A stretch of DNA of 64,000 nucleotides from Brucella pseudintermedia (GTDB taxonomy: Bacteria; Pseudomonadota; Alphaproteobacteria; Rhizobiales; Rhizobiaceae): assembly GCF_008932435.1 (NCBI RefSeq), contig NZ_WBWE01000006.1, positions 62,001 to 126,000 on the forward strand, written 5' to 3'. This document shows positions 9,514 to 18,593 of this stretch, one piece after another. The notes under the pieces are model-generated. The model searched no databases, was not told the origin of the DNA, and saw only the letters and a program-made list of their open reading frames with translations. Every line of letters begins with the position of its first letter. Positions within the stretch are counted from its first letter, which is position 1. Position numbers and translations under genes: made by a program.

Positions 9514-10518
9514 ATGTCGAACAAGAAGAAACCGCTGGTCGTTCTTACGCGTAAATTGCCGGACCCAGTGGAAACCCGGATGCGGGAACTGTTTGATGCG
9601 CGTCTGAATATAGACGACCACCGCATGAATCAGCCGGAAATCATCGCCGCCATGAAAGAAGCGGACGTTCTGGTGCCTTGCATCACGGATGTCATCGACG
9701 CAGCAGCAATCGAGCAGGCTGGCCCCAATCTCAAGCTGATCGCAAACTTCGGCAACGGCGTGGACAATATCGACGTTGCCGCAGCAGCAAAGCGCGGCAT
9801 TACCGTCACCAATACGCCGAATGTTCTTACCGAGGATACGGCGGACATGACACTGGCGCTGCTGCTCTCCGTGCCAAGACGTCTGGTGGAGGGCGCCAAT
9901 GTGCTGGGCGAGCGCCACGGGCAGTGGCCGGGCTGGTCGCCGACCTGGATGCTGGGGCGGCGTATCTGGGGCAAGCGTCTCGGCATTGTCGGCATGGGGC
10001 GCATCGGTACGGCCGTTGCCCGCCGCGCCAAGGCTTTCGGACTTTCCATTCACTATCACAACCGCAAACGCGTCAGCCCGCAGGTCGAGGAAGAACTGGA
10101 GGCGACCTACTGGGATAGTCTCGACCAGATGCTGGCCCGGATGGACATCATCTCGGTCAACTGCCCATCGACGCCTGCCACTTTCCATCTGCTGTCTGCT
10201 CGCCGCATCGCGTTGATGCAGCCAACCGCCTATATGGTCAACACGGCGCGCGGCCAGATCATCGACGAGAATGCGCTGATCGAGCTGATCGAACAGGGCA
10301 AGCTCGCAGGCGCAGGTCTGGACGTGTTCGAGAACGAACCGGCGGCCAATCCGCGTTTGCTGGCCCTTGCGGAAAAAGGCAAGGTTGTCCTGCTGCCGCA
10401 TATGGGCTCGGCCACCATGGAGGGCCGCATCGATATGGGTGACAAGGTCATCATCAATATCAAGGCTTTTGTCGACGGGCATCGCCCGCCCGATCGCGTA
10501 TTGCCAAACCGGGTTTAG
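9514..10518 (+). CDS. D-isomer 2-hydroxyacid dehydrogenase (GyaR-type)
   Basis: A 334-residue NAD(P)-dependent dehydrogenase, most like glyoxylate/hydroxypyruvate reductases. Nucleotide-binding loop GIVGMGRIGTA around residue 158; catalytic Arg246 (VNTARGQ), Glu275 and His296 (LLPHMGSA) form the family triad. The ATG at 9514 lies behind GGGGTGGAG; an upstream in-frame ATG at 9430 lacks a site and would add residues outside the fold. Its stop codon overlaps the stop of the convergent hydrolase gene by three bases in a TTAG arrangement. A second, GhrA-like family member lies near 36.2-37.1 kb. Confidence 0.9.
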   Translation: MSNKKKPLVVLTRKLPDPVETRMRELFDARLNIDDHRMNQPEIIAAMKEADVLVPCITDVIDAAAIEQAGPNLKLIANFGNGVDNIDVAAAAKRGITVTNTPNVLTEDTADMTLALLLSVPRRLVEGANVLGERHGQWPGWSPTWMLGRRIWGKRLGIVGMGRIGTAVARRAKAFGLSIHYHNRKRVSPQVEEELEATYWDSLDQMLARMDIISVNCPSTPATFHLLSARRIALMQPTAYMVNTARGQIIDENALIELIEQGKLAGAGLDVFENEPAANPRLLALAEKGKVVLLPHMGSATMEGRIDMGDKVIINIKAFVDGHRPPDRVLPNRV

Positions 10519-11357
10519 TTTTTCCGGACGATGGTCTGCGTTTCTCCGGCGTTCTTGCCGTCGATAAAGCGCAGTACCGTATGTGCATAAAGGCGCGGAT
10601 TCTCTACCGGAACACCGTGTCCGGCGTCGGGCAGGATAATCAGTTGCGCGCCCGGTATCTGGCTTGCGATGAATTCGGTATGCTCACGCCTAATCGCCGT
10701 ATCATGGTCGCCGATGACTATCGCCGTGCGCACGCTGATGTCCGACAGTTCCTCGCCGGTATAATTCGGCTCGTTTGCCCAGAGCGCATGAATTTCCTTG
10801 TCGATGCTCTCATAGTGGCGCAGTTCCGGTATTGGTTTTCCCTCGGCCCGGGCCTCGATATAGCCGGTATTTCCGTCAGGCGTGACATTTGCTGCCTGCG
10901 CAAACAGGCTTTTCAGCCGCTCGGGATAACGCATGGCGATATCGAGGCCGATAATGCCGCCATCGCTCCAGCCGACGAGATCAACCTTGTCGATGCGGAG
11001 AAAGTCGAGCAGCGCCACATAATCGTCGGCCATCAAGCCATAGGTGATCGGATCTTTGGTGCGGGTGGATCGTCCCTGTCCGCGACTGTCGGCAACGATG
11101 ACGGTGTGATGGCGCGCAAGGATCGGAAGCTGCGCATCCCATACATGCTGGTCGGACAGGCCCCCCGGAATGAGCAGGATTGGCGATCCCTTGCCCACAA
11201 CCCGGTAGTGCATTTCGATGCCGTTGACCGCGGCAAAAGCGGCAGGGGATGCGGGGATGGCCATGCGCGCAATCCTCTCGGTCGAAACGGAGGAAGGAAA
11301 AGACAAGGCAAAGCCGATCAGCAGAACCGCAACCGTCAGAGTCGTCTTTCCCTTCAT
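10515..11357 (-). CDS. Exported alpha/beta hydrolase
   Basis: A 280-residue alpha/beta-hydrolase with nucleophile elbow GWSDGG (Ser131), oxyanion motif IPGGLSDQHVW and a C-terminal His in PDAGHGVPVENP. An N-terminal hydrophobic segment (about residues 6-22) looks like a signal peptide, so the enzyme probably acts in the periplasm. Substrate unknown: the fold covers esterases, haloperoxidase-like enzymes and peptidases. It lies 17 bases downstream of the NlpC/P60 gene on the same strand and may be cotranscribed with it. Confidence 0.82.
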   Translation of the reverse strand: MKGKTTLTVAVLLIGFALSFPSSVSTERIARMAIPASPAAFAAVNGIEMHYRVVGKGSPILLIPGGLSDQHVWDAQLPILARHHTVIVADSRGQGRSTRTKDPITYGLMADDYVALLDFLRIDKVDLVGWSDGGIIGLDIAMRYPERLKSLFAQAANVTPDGNTGYIEARAEGKPIPELRHYESIDKEIHALWANEPNYTGEELSDISVRTAIVIGDHDTAIRREHTEFIASQIPGAQLIILPDAGHGVPVENPRLYAHTVLRFIDGKNAGETQTIVRKN

Positions 11358-11374
11358 GAGTTTCCCGCCCGTAT

Positions 11375-12229
11375 TCAGGGTCTTCTCACAAGCGTCGGCA
11401 GATCGTAGAGATAGGCTATGCGCTTGATCGCGTCCTGCAGCGGTTCAAGCGTAACCGTCATCGTATGGCCGCTTGCATGGATGAGCATGTCGGGCGAGGC
11501 GCAGATAGCGACATGACCCTTCCAGAAGACGAGATCGCCGCGCTTCAGATTGGAATAGGTTGCATCGGGCTTGATGATATCGCCAAGCGTATTCTGCTGC
11601 ATGTCGGAATCGCGCAGAACCTTGCGGCCCGCCACCCACATGGAAAGTTGCACGAGACCGGAGCAGTCGATGCCGAAGCCGGACGTGCCGCCCCACAGAT
11701 AGGGCGTGTGAAGAAGGGTTTCTGCGACGGCCACATAGTCCGCCGCGTGTTCGTCAACCGGCACAAGATGGCTTGCGATGAGCGCCTCACCGCTTTCCAG
11801 CAGCGCATATTTGGTGCCTCGCGTCTCGGCGGCGCCGACGATGCGCACGCGGGAACCGAGTGACAGCGCCTTCGTATGCGGGAAGCGGAGATCAGAGCCG
11901 GGATAAACGAAGGTTCGGGGCACTGCCACCATATGCGTCGCATCGCTCGCCGGGCGTTCCAGCGCGGCAGCGGAGACATAACCAGTGTAGCCGTCGCGTT
12001 CGGCCTGAACCCACGACCATCCGTCCATTTCCTCGAATACGCGGACAGAATCGCCAAAGATCATCTGGGTCTGCGGCCCGCTATCCATGCGCGGTTCGGC
12101 CCGCAGATCGACAACCGGGACGGAAACCTGCATGGGCGTTCCGGCGGCAAAACGCGCCGCTTCCACCTGACCGGCCAGCCTTTCATCGGCGAGGTCGGGA
12201 CGGTAGGCGTTGAGGCGGCGATCGAGCAT
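11375..12229 (-). CDS. NlpC/P60 peptidoglycan hydrolase with SH3 domains
   Basis: A 284-residue protein. Two SH3-like segments occupy about residues 30-155 and an NlpC/P60 cysteine peptidase domain about residues 160-284. Catalytic Cys189 lies in FGIDCSGLVQLS, His239 in WKGHVAIC, and His251 in LIHASGHT. This matches gamma-D-glutamyl-diaminoacid endopeptidases that cut peptide stems of murein. No signal peptide is obvious. The ATG at 12229 was chosen; it starts three bases after the MarR stop codon and lacks a strong site of its own, which suggests translational coupling. Confidence 0.88.
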   Translation of the reverse strand: MLDRRLNAYRPDLADERLAGQVEAARFAAGTPMQVSVPVVDLRAEPRMDSGPQTQMIFGDSVRVFEEMDGWSWVQAERDGYTGYVSAAALERPASDATHMVAVPRTFVYPGSDLRFPHTKALSLGSRVRIVGAAETRGTKYALLESGEALIASHLVPVDEHAADYVAVAETLLHTPYLWGGTSGFGIDCSGLVQLSMWVAGRKVLRDSDMQQNTLGDIIKPDATYSNLKRGDLVFWKGHVAICASPDMLIHASGHTMTVTLEPLQDAIKRIAYLYDLPTLVRRP

Positions 12230-12231
12230 GG

Positions 12232-12582
12232 TCAAAGTGGTAACTCCCTGGCTTTGGCGATCACCAGATCACCCAGTCTTTCAACATAAAGTGCACCGGC
12301 AACCGTTCTCTTTACTAGCACATTTCGCCGGTCTTTTTCATCACGATGCCGGGAAACAAGATCGAGCGCGCCCATTGTGTCGAGCGCGCGTGTGATAACC
12401 GGTTTGGTGACATTCAGTTTCGCTGCGAGCCCCCGCACGGTATGTGGCGGGGGCTCCAGATAGATGGTGAGCAAAATGGCTGCCTGTCGCGTGGTGAGAT
12501 CGGGCATCTCGTCGCGCACCTGTTCCAGCGACAGGGTTCTCAGCAATGTCAGCGCCTGCAGCGGCTTCAGCTCAATTGGCAT
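12232..12582 (-). CDS. MarR-family transcriptional regulator
   Basis: A 116-residue winged-helix protein. The recognition region is VRGLAAKLNVTKPVITRALD (residues about 60-79) and the wing HRDEKDRRNVLVKRT is typical of MarR proteins. The ATG at 12582 has GGTGGAG in front; a TTG 15 codons upstream is less likely. It is immediately upstream of, and coupled to, the NlpC/P60 gene, so the likely target is its own operon. The ligand is unknown. Confidence 0.85.
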   Translation of the reverse strand: MPIELKPLQALTLLRTLSLEQVRDEMPDLTTRQAAILLTIYLEPPPHTVRGLAAKLNVTKPVITRALDTMGALDLVSRHRDEKDRRNVLVKRTVAGALYVERLGDLVIAKARELPL

Positions 12583-12656
12583 CCGGCTCCACCAAAGCTG
12601 GGATTGTTTCGGAACCGTTTTATCCAATCTGCTTTCGGCGTTTCAGGCAAGCGGAT

Positions 12657-14039
12657 TCAGCGCGCCGGGTAGCGTTCCTTCAAAAGCTGGTAAAGAGCGC
12701 GAATGGCTTGCGCCTCGCCACCGACCGGAGAAGCAGGCTTTTCCACCGGCACCCAGCCGAAAATGTCGAAATGCGCCCATGCGCGTGCCTTTTCTACAAA
12801 TTTGTCGAGGAAGAGTGCCGCCGTTACCGACCCGGCAAACCCGTCCGTGGTGACATTGTTGATGTCGGCAATCCGCGAGGAGAGTTTTTGCGCGTAGGGC
12901 TTCCAGAGCGGCATCCGCCACAGCGGGTCCGCCGTCACATCAGCACTGTTTGCAATCGAAGCGGCAAGCTCGTCATCATGCGTGTAGAATGGCGGCAGAT
13001 CAGGGCCGAGCGCAACACGCGCAGCACCCGTCAGGGTCGCCATGTCGATCAGGAGTGCAGGCTCTTCTTCATCGGCCAGCGCAAGCGCGTCGGCAAGGAC
13101 CAGACGGCCTTCCGCATCGGTATTGCCGATTTCGACGGTCAGGCCCTTGCGGCTTTGCAGTACGTCGCCCGGACGGAACGAGTTTCCGGCGATCGAATTC
13201 TCCACTGCCGGGATGAGCACCCGCAAGCGCACCGGCAGTTGTGCATCCATGATCATGGAGGCGAGGCCCAGCACATTGGCGGCTCCGCCCATGTCCTTCT
13301 TCATGAGAAGCATACCGCTTGCCGGTTTGATATCGAGACCGCCTGTATCGAAGCAGACACCCTTGCCGACAAGGGTGATTTTCGGATCGTCTGACTTACC
13401 CCAGCCAAGATCGATCAGGCGTGGCTCAATAGCGCCAGCACGACCGACGGCATGGATCATGGGAAAATTCTTCTCCAGAAGCGCATCGCCTTGTGTGATG
13501 GCAATGTCTGCCTTGTATTTCTTCGCCAGTTCACGGGCGGCGTTTTCGAGGGCATCCGGCCCCATATCGTTGGTTGGTGTGTTGATGAGGTCGCGCACCA
13601 GAGTTATCGCCGTGGCGATGCGGCGGATTTCGGCTTCATCCAGACCATCAGGCAAGGCAAGGCGGATCGCCTTGCCATTCGCTTTGCGATAGCGCGTGAA
13701 ACTATAGCCGCCCATCAGGAAACCCAGCACTGCGAGCGCTCTGTCATCGACCGCGCCCTCAAAATGCCAGTCCCCTTCTGGAAGGCTGCGGGCGAGCTTT
13801 CCGGCCAGAAGCTGCGACTGGCCGCCCTTCTCCGCGTCGCCGGTTCCAAAAAGTGCCCCCGATACCGATCCGTCTGCGCCCGGGAGAGCGAGCACGCGTC
13901 CGGCTTCGCCATCAAAGCCATTGGCCTTGGCCCATGCAACGGCCCCGGCGGGAAGGCCGGAAGTTTCCAGCCCGCCATTCGGCGTAAACCAGACCGGACG
14001 GCTTTGTTCGGATTTTCGGGAAAGAAGTTCGACAGACAT
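12657..14039 (-). CDS. Leucyl aminopeptidase family (M17) peptidase
   Basis: A 460-residue metallo-aminopeptidase. The M17 signature NTDAEGRLVLADAL lies near residue 302 and the upstream metal-binding Lys/Asp segments (GKGVCFDTGGLDIKPA, LLMKKDMGGAA) are intact. The enzyme removes N-terminal residues from peptides using two divalent metals. The ATG at 14039 follows AGAAAGAGG; the frame is open 38 codons further but those residues are not protein-like. Length is a little short of PepA, closer to the PepB-like branch. It is divergent from the TadD-like gene. Confidence 0.92.
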   Translation of the reverse strand: MSVELLSRKSEQSRPVWFTPNGGLETSGLPAGAVAWAKANGFDGEAGRVLALPGADGSVSGALFGTGDAEKGGQSQLLAGKLARSLPEGDWHFEGAVDDRALAVLGFLMGGYSFTRYRKANGKAIRLALPDGLDEAEIRRIATAITLVRDLINTPTNDMGPDALENAARELAKKYKADIAITQGDALLEKNFPMIHAVGRAGAIEPRLIDLGWGKSDDPKITLVGKGVCFDTGGLDIKPASGMLLMKKDMGGAANVLGLASMIMDAQLPVRLRVLIPAVENSIAGNSFRPGDVLQSRKGLTVEIGNTDAEGRLVLADALALADEEEPALLIDMATLTGAARVALGPDLPPFYTHDDELAASIANSADVTADPLWRMPLWKPYAQKLSSRIADINNVTTDGFAGSVTAALFLDKFVEKARAWAHFDIFGWVPVEKPASPVGGEAQAIRALYQLLKERYPAR

Positions 14040-14161
14040 GATGCCTCTTTCTGGCCAGTAGGTGATGTTCCGCAAAAGCGCATGGGTTTTGTCGGAAGTC
14101 CATAAAAACAGACAGATAGCGCGATTATTGCCGTGCGGAAACCAAAACCACAATCGCTATA

Positions 14162-14193
14162 TTAACCAATCATTAGGGTTAACAGATTATTGA
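14162..14193 (+). promoter_or_regulatory. Possible CtrA-binding region before the tadD-like gene
   Basis: Two overlapping near-matches to the CtrA consensus TTAA-N7-TTAA: TTAA-N7-TTAG at 14162-14176 and TTAA-N7-TTGA at 14179-14193. The first begins TTAACCAA, one base off the CtrA half-site TTAACCAT. Inference from pattern only. Confidence 0.45.
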
Positions 14194-14265
14194 TTGAGCA
14201 GGAATTGGGCTTGAGGGTGACTAAAGCATGTCGGGTGACGACACGCTTTTGGCAGGAGAGGCGGG

Positions 14266-15072
14266 ATGCTGAACATCGTTCGAAAAGACGCTATCGCAAC
14301 ACGTCTTGGCTTCGCCTGTATTCTTTCAGCACTGGTACTTTCCGGCTGCACATCGGTAGACCGGACCACGACCGGATCGGTGCGCCGCGCCGCAACCGTT
14401 GCCACTTTCGATCACATGAACGACGCGCAGCTTGCAGCCATGGCCGGGCGGCTCGGCGCGCAATATGAGCGCAATCCGAAGGATCGCCAGACGGCGCTCA
14501 ACTACGCCAATGTGCTGGCGCGCCTTGGCCGCAACGATCAGGCGCTGGCCGTCATGCGGGCGCTTGCCATCGTCTATCCGAAGGATCAGGCCGTTCTTGC
14601 CGCCTATGGCAAGGCGCTTGCTGGTGCTGGGCAGTTCGACGGCGCGCTCGACGCCATTCGCCGCGCGCAAAACCCGGCCTATCCCGACTGGAAACTGGTT
14701 TCCGCCGAGGGCGCCATTCTCGACCAGATGGGCCGGAAGGAAGAAGCCCGCGCGACTTATCAAAAGGCGCTGCAGCTTCAGCCGAATGAACCGTCAATCA
14801 TCTCCAATATGGGCATGTCCTATCTTCTGGCCGGTGATGCGCGGACTGCGGAAACCTATTTCAAGCAGGCCGCGGCTGCCCCCGGTGCCGACAGCCGCGT
14901 GCGCCAGAATCTTGCCCTGTCGGTCGGTCTGCAAGGCCGCTTTCAGGAAGCCGAGGCGATTGCCGCGCAAGAGATTTCTCCGCAGCAGGCTAAGGCCAAT
15001 ACGGATTATCTGCGGTCAATGCTGGCCCAGCAGAATTCCTGGAACATGCTCAAGGACAAGCCGAAGGGCTGA
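14266..15072 (+). CDS. tadD: TadD-like TPR lipoprotein
   Basis: A 268-residue lipoprotein with lipobox LSGC (Cys28) and several tetratricopeptide repeats between about residues 60 and 215. TadD proteins assist assembly or localisation of the Tad secretin in the outer membrane. It stands just before the minus-strand tad genes, with its end 11 bases from the convergent tadC stop codon. TadD is inferred from the lipobox, the TPRs and the location; the sequence shows no unique TadD motif. Confidence 0.82.
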   Translation: MLNIVRKDAIATRLGFACILSALVLSGCTSVDRTTTGSVRRAATVATFDHMNDAQLAAMAGRLGAQYERNPKDRQTALNYANVLARLGRNDQALAVMRALAIVYPKDQAVLAAYGKALAGAGQFDGALDAIRRAQNPAYPDWKLVSAEGAILDQMGRKEEARATYQKALQLQPNEPSIISNMGMSYLLAGDARTAETYFKQAAAAPGADSRVRQNLALSVGLQGRFQEAEAIAAQEISPQQAKANTDYLRSMLAQQNSWNMLKDKPKG

Positions 15073-15083
15073 ACCTTCTTTCA

Positions 15084-16085
15084 TCAGTTGCCGCCGAACA
15101 ATCCGCCTTGCGCGGATATCTGGATGAAGGCCGGGCCGAGGATGACGATAAAGAGCACCGGCAGGAAGAAAACAATCATCGGCACGGTGAGTTTCGGCGG
15201 CAGGGCTGCAGCCTTCTTTTCGGCTTCAAGCAGACGCAGGTCGCGGCTTTCCTGAGAAAGCGTGCGCAGCGCCTGCGCGACCGGCGTGCCGTAACGTTCG
15301 GCCTGGATCAGCGCTTGCGTGACCGATTTCACCGGTTCCAGACCTGTGCGATTGGCGAGATTTTCATAGGCCTGACGGCGCTCCGGCAGGAAGGAAAGCT
15401 CGGCATTGGTCAGCATGAGTTCTTCGGCCAGCTCGACGGATTGGATGCCGATTTCATCGGCTACCCGGCGGAAAGCCGCTTCCGTGGACATGCCCGATTC
15501 GACGCAGATCAGCATGAGATCGAGCGCATCCGGCCATGCCCGCCGGATCGATTGCTTGCGCTTGGTTGCCCGGTTCGAGACATAGAGGTTGGGCGCATAA
15601 AAACCGGCATAGCCGGCAAAAATGCAGACGAGAAGACGAACGAAGAATGTTTGATCGGCAAGCACGCCGAGCATGAAAATATAGATCGCGGCAACGGCCA
15701 TTACCCCAAAAGGCAGCACGAAACGCAGGAACAGGAAGATGTTGAGCGGATTTTGCCCCCGGAAGCCCGCTTGCCTGAGCGAAGCAATCGTCTTTTCGTC
15801 AGCCAGCGCGCGTTTGAGATCGAGCTTTTCAACGAATTCCCGGATGCCCTGCTTCTGCTGATGACGCAGGCTGCTGCGACGGTCGCTTTCGGCGGCGAGA
15901 CGGGCCCGCTCGCGCGAGCGAATGGCTTCGCGTTCGATGGCGACCGACTTCATGCGCGATTTGAGCGCGCTGCCGCTCAGTACCGGCAGGAGGATTGTCA
16001 CCGCGGTTGCAAAAACCGCGACCGTGATCAGGGCGCCGATCAGAAAATGCGGGTCGGACAATTTCTGTGTGAGGAGAGAGATCAT
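15084..16085 (-). CDS. tadC: Tad inner-membrane protein TadC
   Basis: A 333-residue type II secretion F-domain protein with an N-terminal membrane segment (residues about 15-37), a pair around 110-165 and one near the C terminus (TVPMIVFFLPVLFIVILGP). The F domain ESGMSTEAAFRRVADE is diagnostic. Together with TadB it forms the inner-membrane platform of the pilus machine, on which the CpaF ATPase acts. It is the last gene of the minus-strand tad operon, 10 bases after tadB. Confidence 0.93.
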   Translation of the reverse strand: MISLLTQKLSDPHFLIGALITVAVFATAVTILLPVLSGSALKSRMKSVAIEREAIRSRERARLAAESDRRSSLRHQQKQGIREFVEKLDLKRALADEKTIASLRQAGFRGQNPLNIFLFLRFVLPFGVMAVAAIYIFMLGVLADQTFFVRLLVCIFAGYAGFYAPNLYVSNRATKRKQSIRRAWPDALDLMLICVESGMSTEAAFRRVADEIGIQSVELAEELMLTNAELSFLPERRQAYENLANRTGLEPVKSVTQALIQAERYGTPVAQALRTLSQESRDLRLLEAEKKAAALPPKLTVPMIVFFLPVLFIVILGPAFIQISAQGGLFGGN

Positions 16086-16095
16086 ATCCGGTGCC

Positions 16096-17106
16096 TCACA
16101 TATCGAAGTTGATCATGTTCTTCATGATGAAAATGCCGGTCAGCATCAGGACAGCCGCAATGCCGAGCAGCATATGGCCGGTCGAAGACGTGAAAAGCAG
16201 CGTCATATATTGCGGGCTCGTCAAATAGACGAGAACCATAACGATGAAGGGCAAGGCGCCGATAATCGCAGCCGAAGCCTTGGCTTCCATGGAAAGCGCA
16301 TTGACCTTGGCCTTCATCTTTTTCCGGTCGCGCAGAACCTTTGACAAGTTATTGAGCGCCTCGGAAAGATTGCCGCCCGCCTGTGCCTGTATCTGGATGA
16401 CGATGGCGAAGAAGTTGGTTTCCGGGCAAGGCATGGAATCGGGCATTTTGCCGACCGCTTCGGGGATGGAAAGCCCGATCTGTTGCGCCTCGACGACCTT
16501 CTTGAACTCGCTCTTGACCGGTTCCACCGCCTCGCTTGCAATGAGCCGCAAGCCGTCATTGAGCGGAAGCCCAGCGCGGGTCGCGCGCACGATGACATCG
16601 AGCGCGTTGGGAAATTCCTCAAGGAACTTCTTCAGCCGTTGCTTGCGCCTGTGCAGCACGAACCAGCGCGGCAAGCCGAAGAAACCGGCAACGGCGACAC
16701 CCGGCAGGAAAAGTAGCGGCGCGCCGAAAAGCAGCGCGATGAAAGTGGCAAAAAATGCCGTCACGCCGGAATAGAGATAGAATTTCTGTAAGGTGAGATT
16801 GAGCCCCGCCTGCGTCAGCAGGATGCGCAGGGGCGGGTATTTCTGGTTCTTCTCACGCTGCTTTTGCCGGGCTTCCAGATCCTTGATATTGTCCTGGAGC
16901 TGTTTGCGGCGCTTCTGGATGTCGGCGTTTCTGTCGCGCTCGCTGCGCGTAATCGCCCGTTCCGAGCCGCTGTTGCGCACGGTCTCAAAGCGCCGCGCTG
17001 CATGATCCTTCTTGCCGAGCTTGTCGTAAAAGAGCGCAAAGAACAAAGCAGCACAAGCAATGACGGCGAGCACCACGAACATCACAATGCTGGCCGGCCC
17101 TGTCAT
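16096..17106 (-). CDS. tadB: Tad inner-membrane protein TadB
   Basis: A 336-residue type II secretion F-domain protein paralogous to TadC. An N-terminal transmembrane segment is followed by a charged region (about residues 35-88), then membrane segments and the F domain around RATRAGLPLNDGLRLIASEA. Its ATG overlaps the cpaF stop codon by four bases (ATGA), indicating translational coupling. Confidence 0.93.
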   Translation of the reverse strand: MTGPASIVMFVVLAVIACAALFFALFYDKLGKKDHAARRFETVRNSGSERAITRSERDRNADIQKRRKQLQDNIKDLEARQKQREKNQKYPPLRILLTQAGLNLTLQKFYLYSGVTAFFATFIALLFGAPLLFLPGVAVAGFFGLPRWFVLHRRKQRLKKFLEEFPNALDVIVRATRAGLPLNDGLRLIASEAVEPVKSEFKKVVEAQQIGLSIPEAVGKMPDSMPCPETNFFAIVIQIQAQAGGNLSEALNNLSKVLRDRKKMKAKVNALSMEAKASAAIIGALPFIVMVLVYLTSPQYMTLLFTSSTGHMLLGIAAVLMLTGIFIMKNMINFDM

Positions 17107-18581
17107 GCACTGGCCCTTTCCATGCTGTCGAGCACGGATGCAAGGCGGCTGTCTTCATTATAGTAGCGGGCGCGCTCCCAGAAGGCGGGACGCCCGATGC
17201 CGGTCGAGCTATGGCTGCCGAGAATGCGGCCGGAAGCGTCTTCCCCCTTGATATCGTAGAGAACGAGATCCTGCGTGGTGATGACGTCGCCTTCGAGCCC
17301 GACCACTTCCGTAATATGGGTGATGCGGCGCGAGCCGTCGCGCAGGCGTGCGGCCTGGATGATGATGTCGACCGAACCGACGATGATCTCGCGCACCGTC
17401 TTTTGCGGCAGCACATAACCGCCCATGGCGATCATGGCTTCCATGCGGTTGAGGCACTCGCGCGGGCTGTTGGCATGGATCGTGCCCATCGAACCGTCAT
17501 GGCCTGTATTCATGGCTTGCAGGAGATCGAACACTTCAGGCCCGCGCACTTCGCCGACAATGATGCGTTCGGGACGCATGCGCAGGCAGTTCTTTACCAG
17601 ATCGCGCATGGTGACTTCGCCTTCGCCTTCCAGATTGGGCGGGCGGGTTTCCAGACGCACCACATGCGGCTGCTGCAATTGCAGTTCTGCCGAATCTTCG
17701 CAGGTGATGATGCGTTCGTGCGCGTCGATATAGCGTGTCAGGCAGTTCAGAAGCGTGGTCTTGCCCGAGCCGGTGCCTCCCGAAATAATGACATTGCAGC
17801 GCACCCGGCTGATGATCTGCAAGAGTTCCGCCCCGGCATTCGATATGGCGCCGAACCGCACCAGTTGGTCGAGCGTCAGCTTGTCCTTGCGGAACTTGCG
17901 GATGGTGAGGGTCGGACCGTCGAGCGACAGCGGCGGCGCGATGACGTTGACGCGTGAGCCGTCCGGCAAGCGGGCATCGCAGATCGGGCTCGATTCATCG
18001 ACGCGGCGTCCCACCTGGCTCACGATGCGCTGGCAGATGTTGAGAAGCTGCTGGTTGTCGCGGAAACGAATGCCGGTTTCCTGCAGCAGGCCATCCACTT
18101 CGATATAGGTGCGGCGCGAACCGTTCACCATGATATCGGCAATGTCATCGCGGGAAAGAAGCGGCTCCAGGGGACCATAACCCAGCACGTCATTGCAGAT
18201 GTCGTCGAGCAGTTCTTCCTGCTCGGCAATCGACATGACGAAGTTCTTGATGGCAATAATGTCATTGACGATATCGCGGATTTCCTCGCGCGCGGCATCC
18301 GGCGCCATGCGGGACAGTTGCGACAGATCTATCGTGTCGATCAGCGCGGAGAAGACCTGCGATTTGGTGTCGTAATAGCTCTCGGTCTTTTCACGTCCTT
18401 GCGTGCCGGCCTGGACCGGGGATTTTACCGGCGTCGAAGGAACGGATGCCTGTATGCGGGACGGTTGCACGGTTGGCTGGGCCGATGCGGACGTTGCAGC
18501 AGGCGTGGCAGGTTTTGGTGCAACCGGTCGCATTCCGCTTTCCGGTCTGTTTCCCGTATCGTTGCCTCTTCTGCCGAACAT
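17103..18581 (-). CDS. cpaF: Tad secretion ATPase CpaF/TadA
   Basis: A 492-residue AAA-type secretion ATPase. Walker A is GGTGSGKT (residues 268-275), the Asp box and Walker B follow, and the His box is [15 protein letters not shown]. The first 65 residues are a proline/alanine/glutamine-rich linker. CpaF powers assembly, and in some species retraction, of the Flp pilus. Start ATG at 18581, 12 bases downstream of cpaE. Confidence 0.96.
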   Translation of the reverse strand: MFGRRGNDTGNRPESGMRPVAPKPATPAATSASAQPTVQPSRIQASVPSTPVKSPVQAGTQGREKTESYYDTKSQVFSALIDTIDLSQLSRMAPDAAREEIRDIVNDIIAIKNFVMSIAEQEELLDDICNDVLGYGPLEPLLSRDDIADIMVNGSRRTYIEVDGLLQETGIRFRDNQQLLNICQRIVSQVGRRVDESSPICDARLPDGSRVNVIAPPLSLDGPTLTIRKFRKDKLTLDQLVRFGAISNAGAELLQIISRVRCNVIISGGTGSGKTTLLNCLTRYIDAHERIITCEDSAELQLQQPHVVRLETRPPNLEGEGEVTMRDLVKNCLRMRPERIIVGEVRGPEVFDLLQAMNTGHDGSMGTIHANSPRECLNRMEAMIAMGGYVLPQKTVREIIVGSVDIIIQAARLRDGSRRITHITEVVGLEGDVITTQDLVLYDIKGEDASGRILGSHSSTGIGRPAFWERARYYNEDSRLASVLDSMERASA

Positions 18582-18593
18582 GATTTCCTGCCG

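Noticed and set aside
10515-10518. Overlapping stop codons (TTAG) of the dehydrogenase and hydrolase genes.
   Set aside because: A neat compaction but common between convergent genes and with no evident function.
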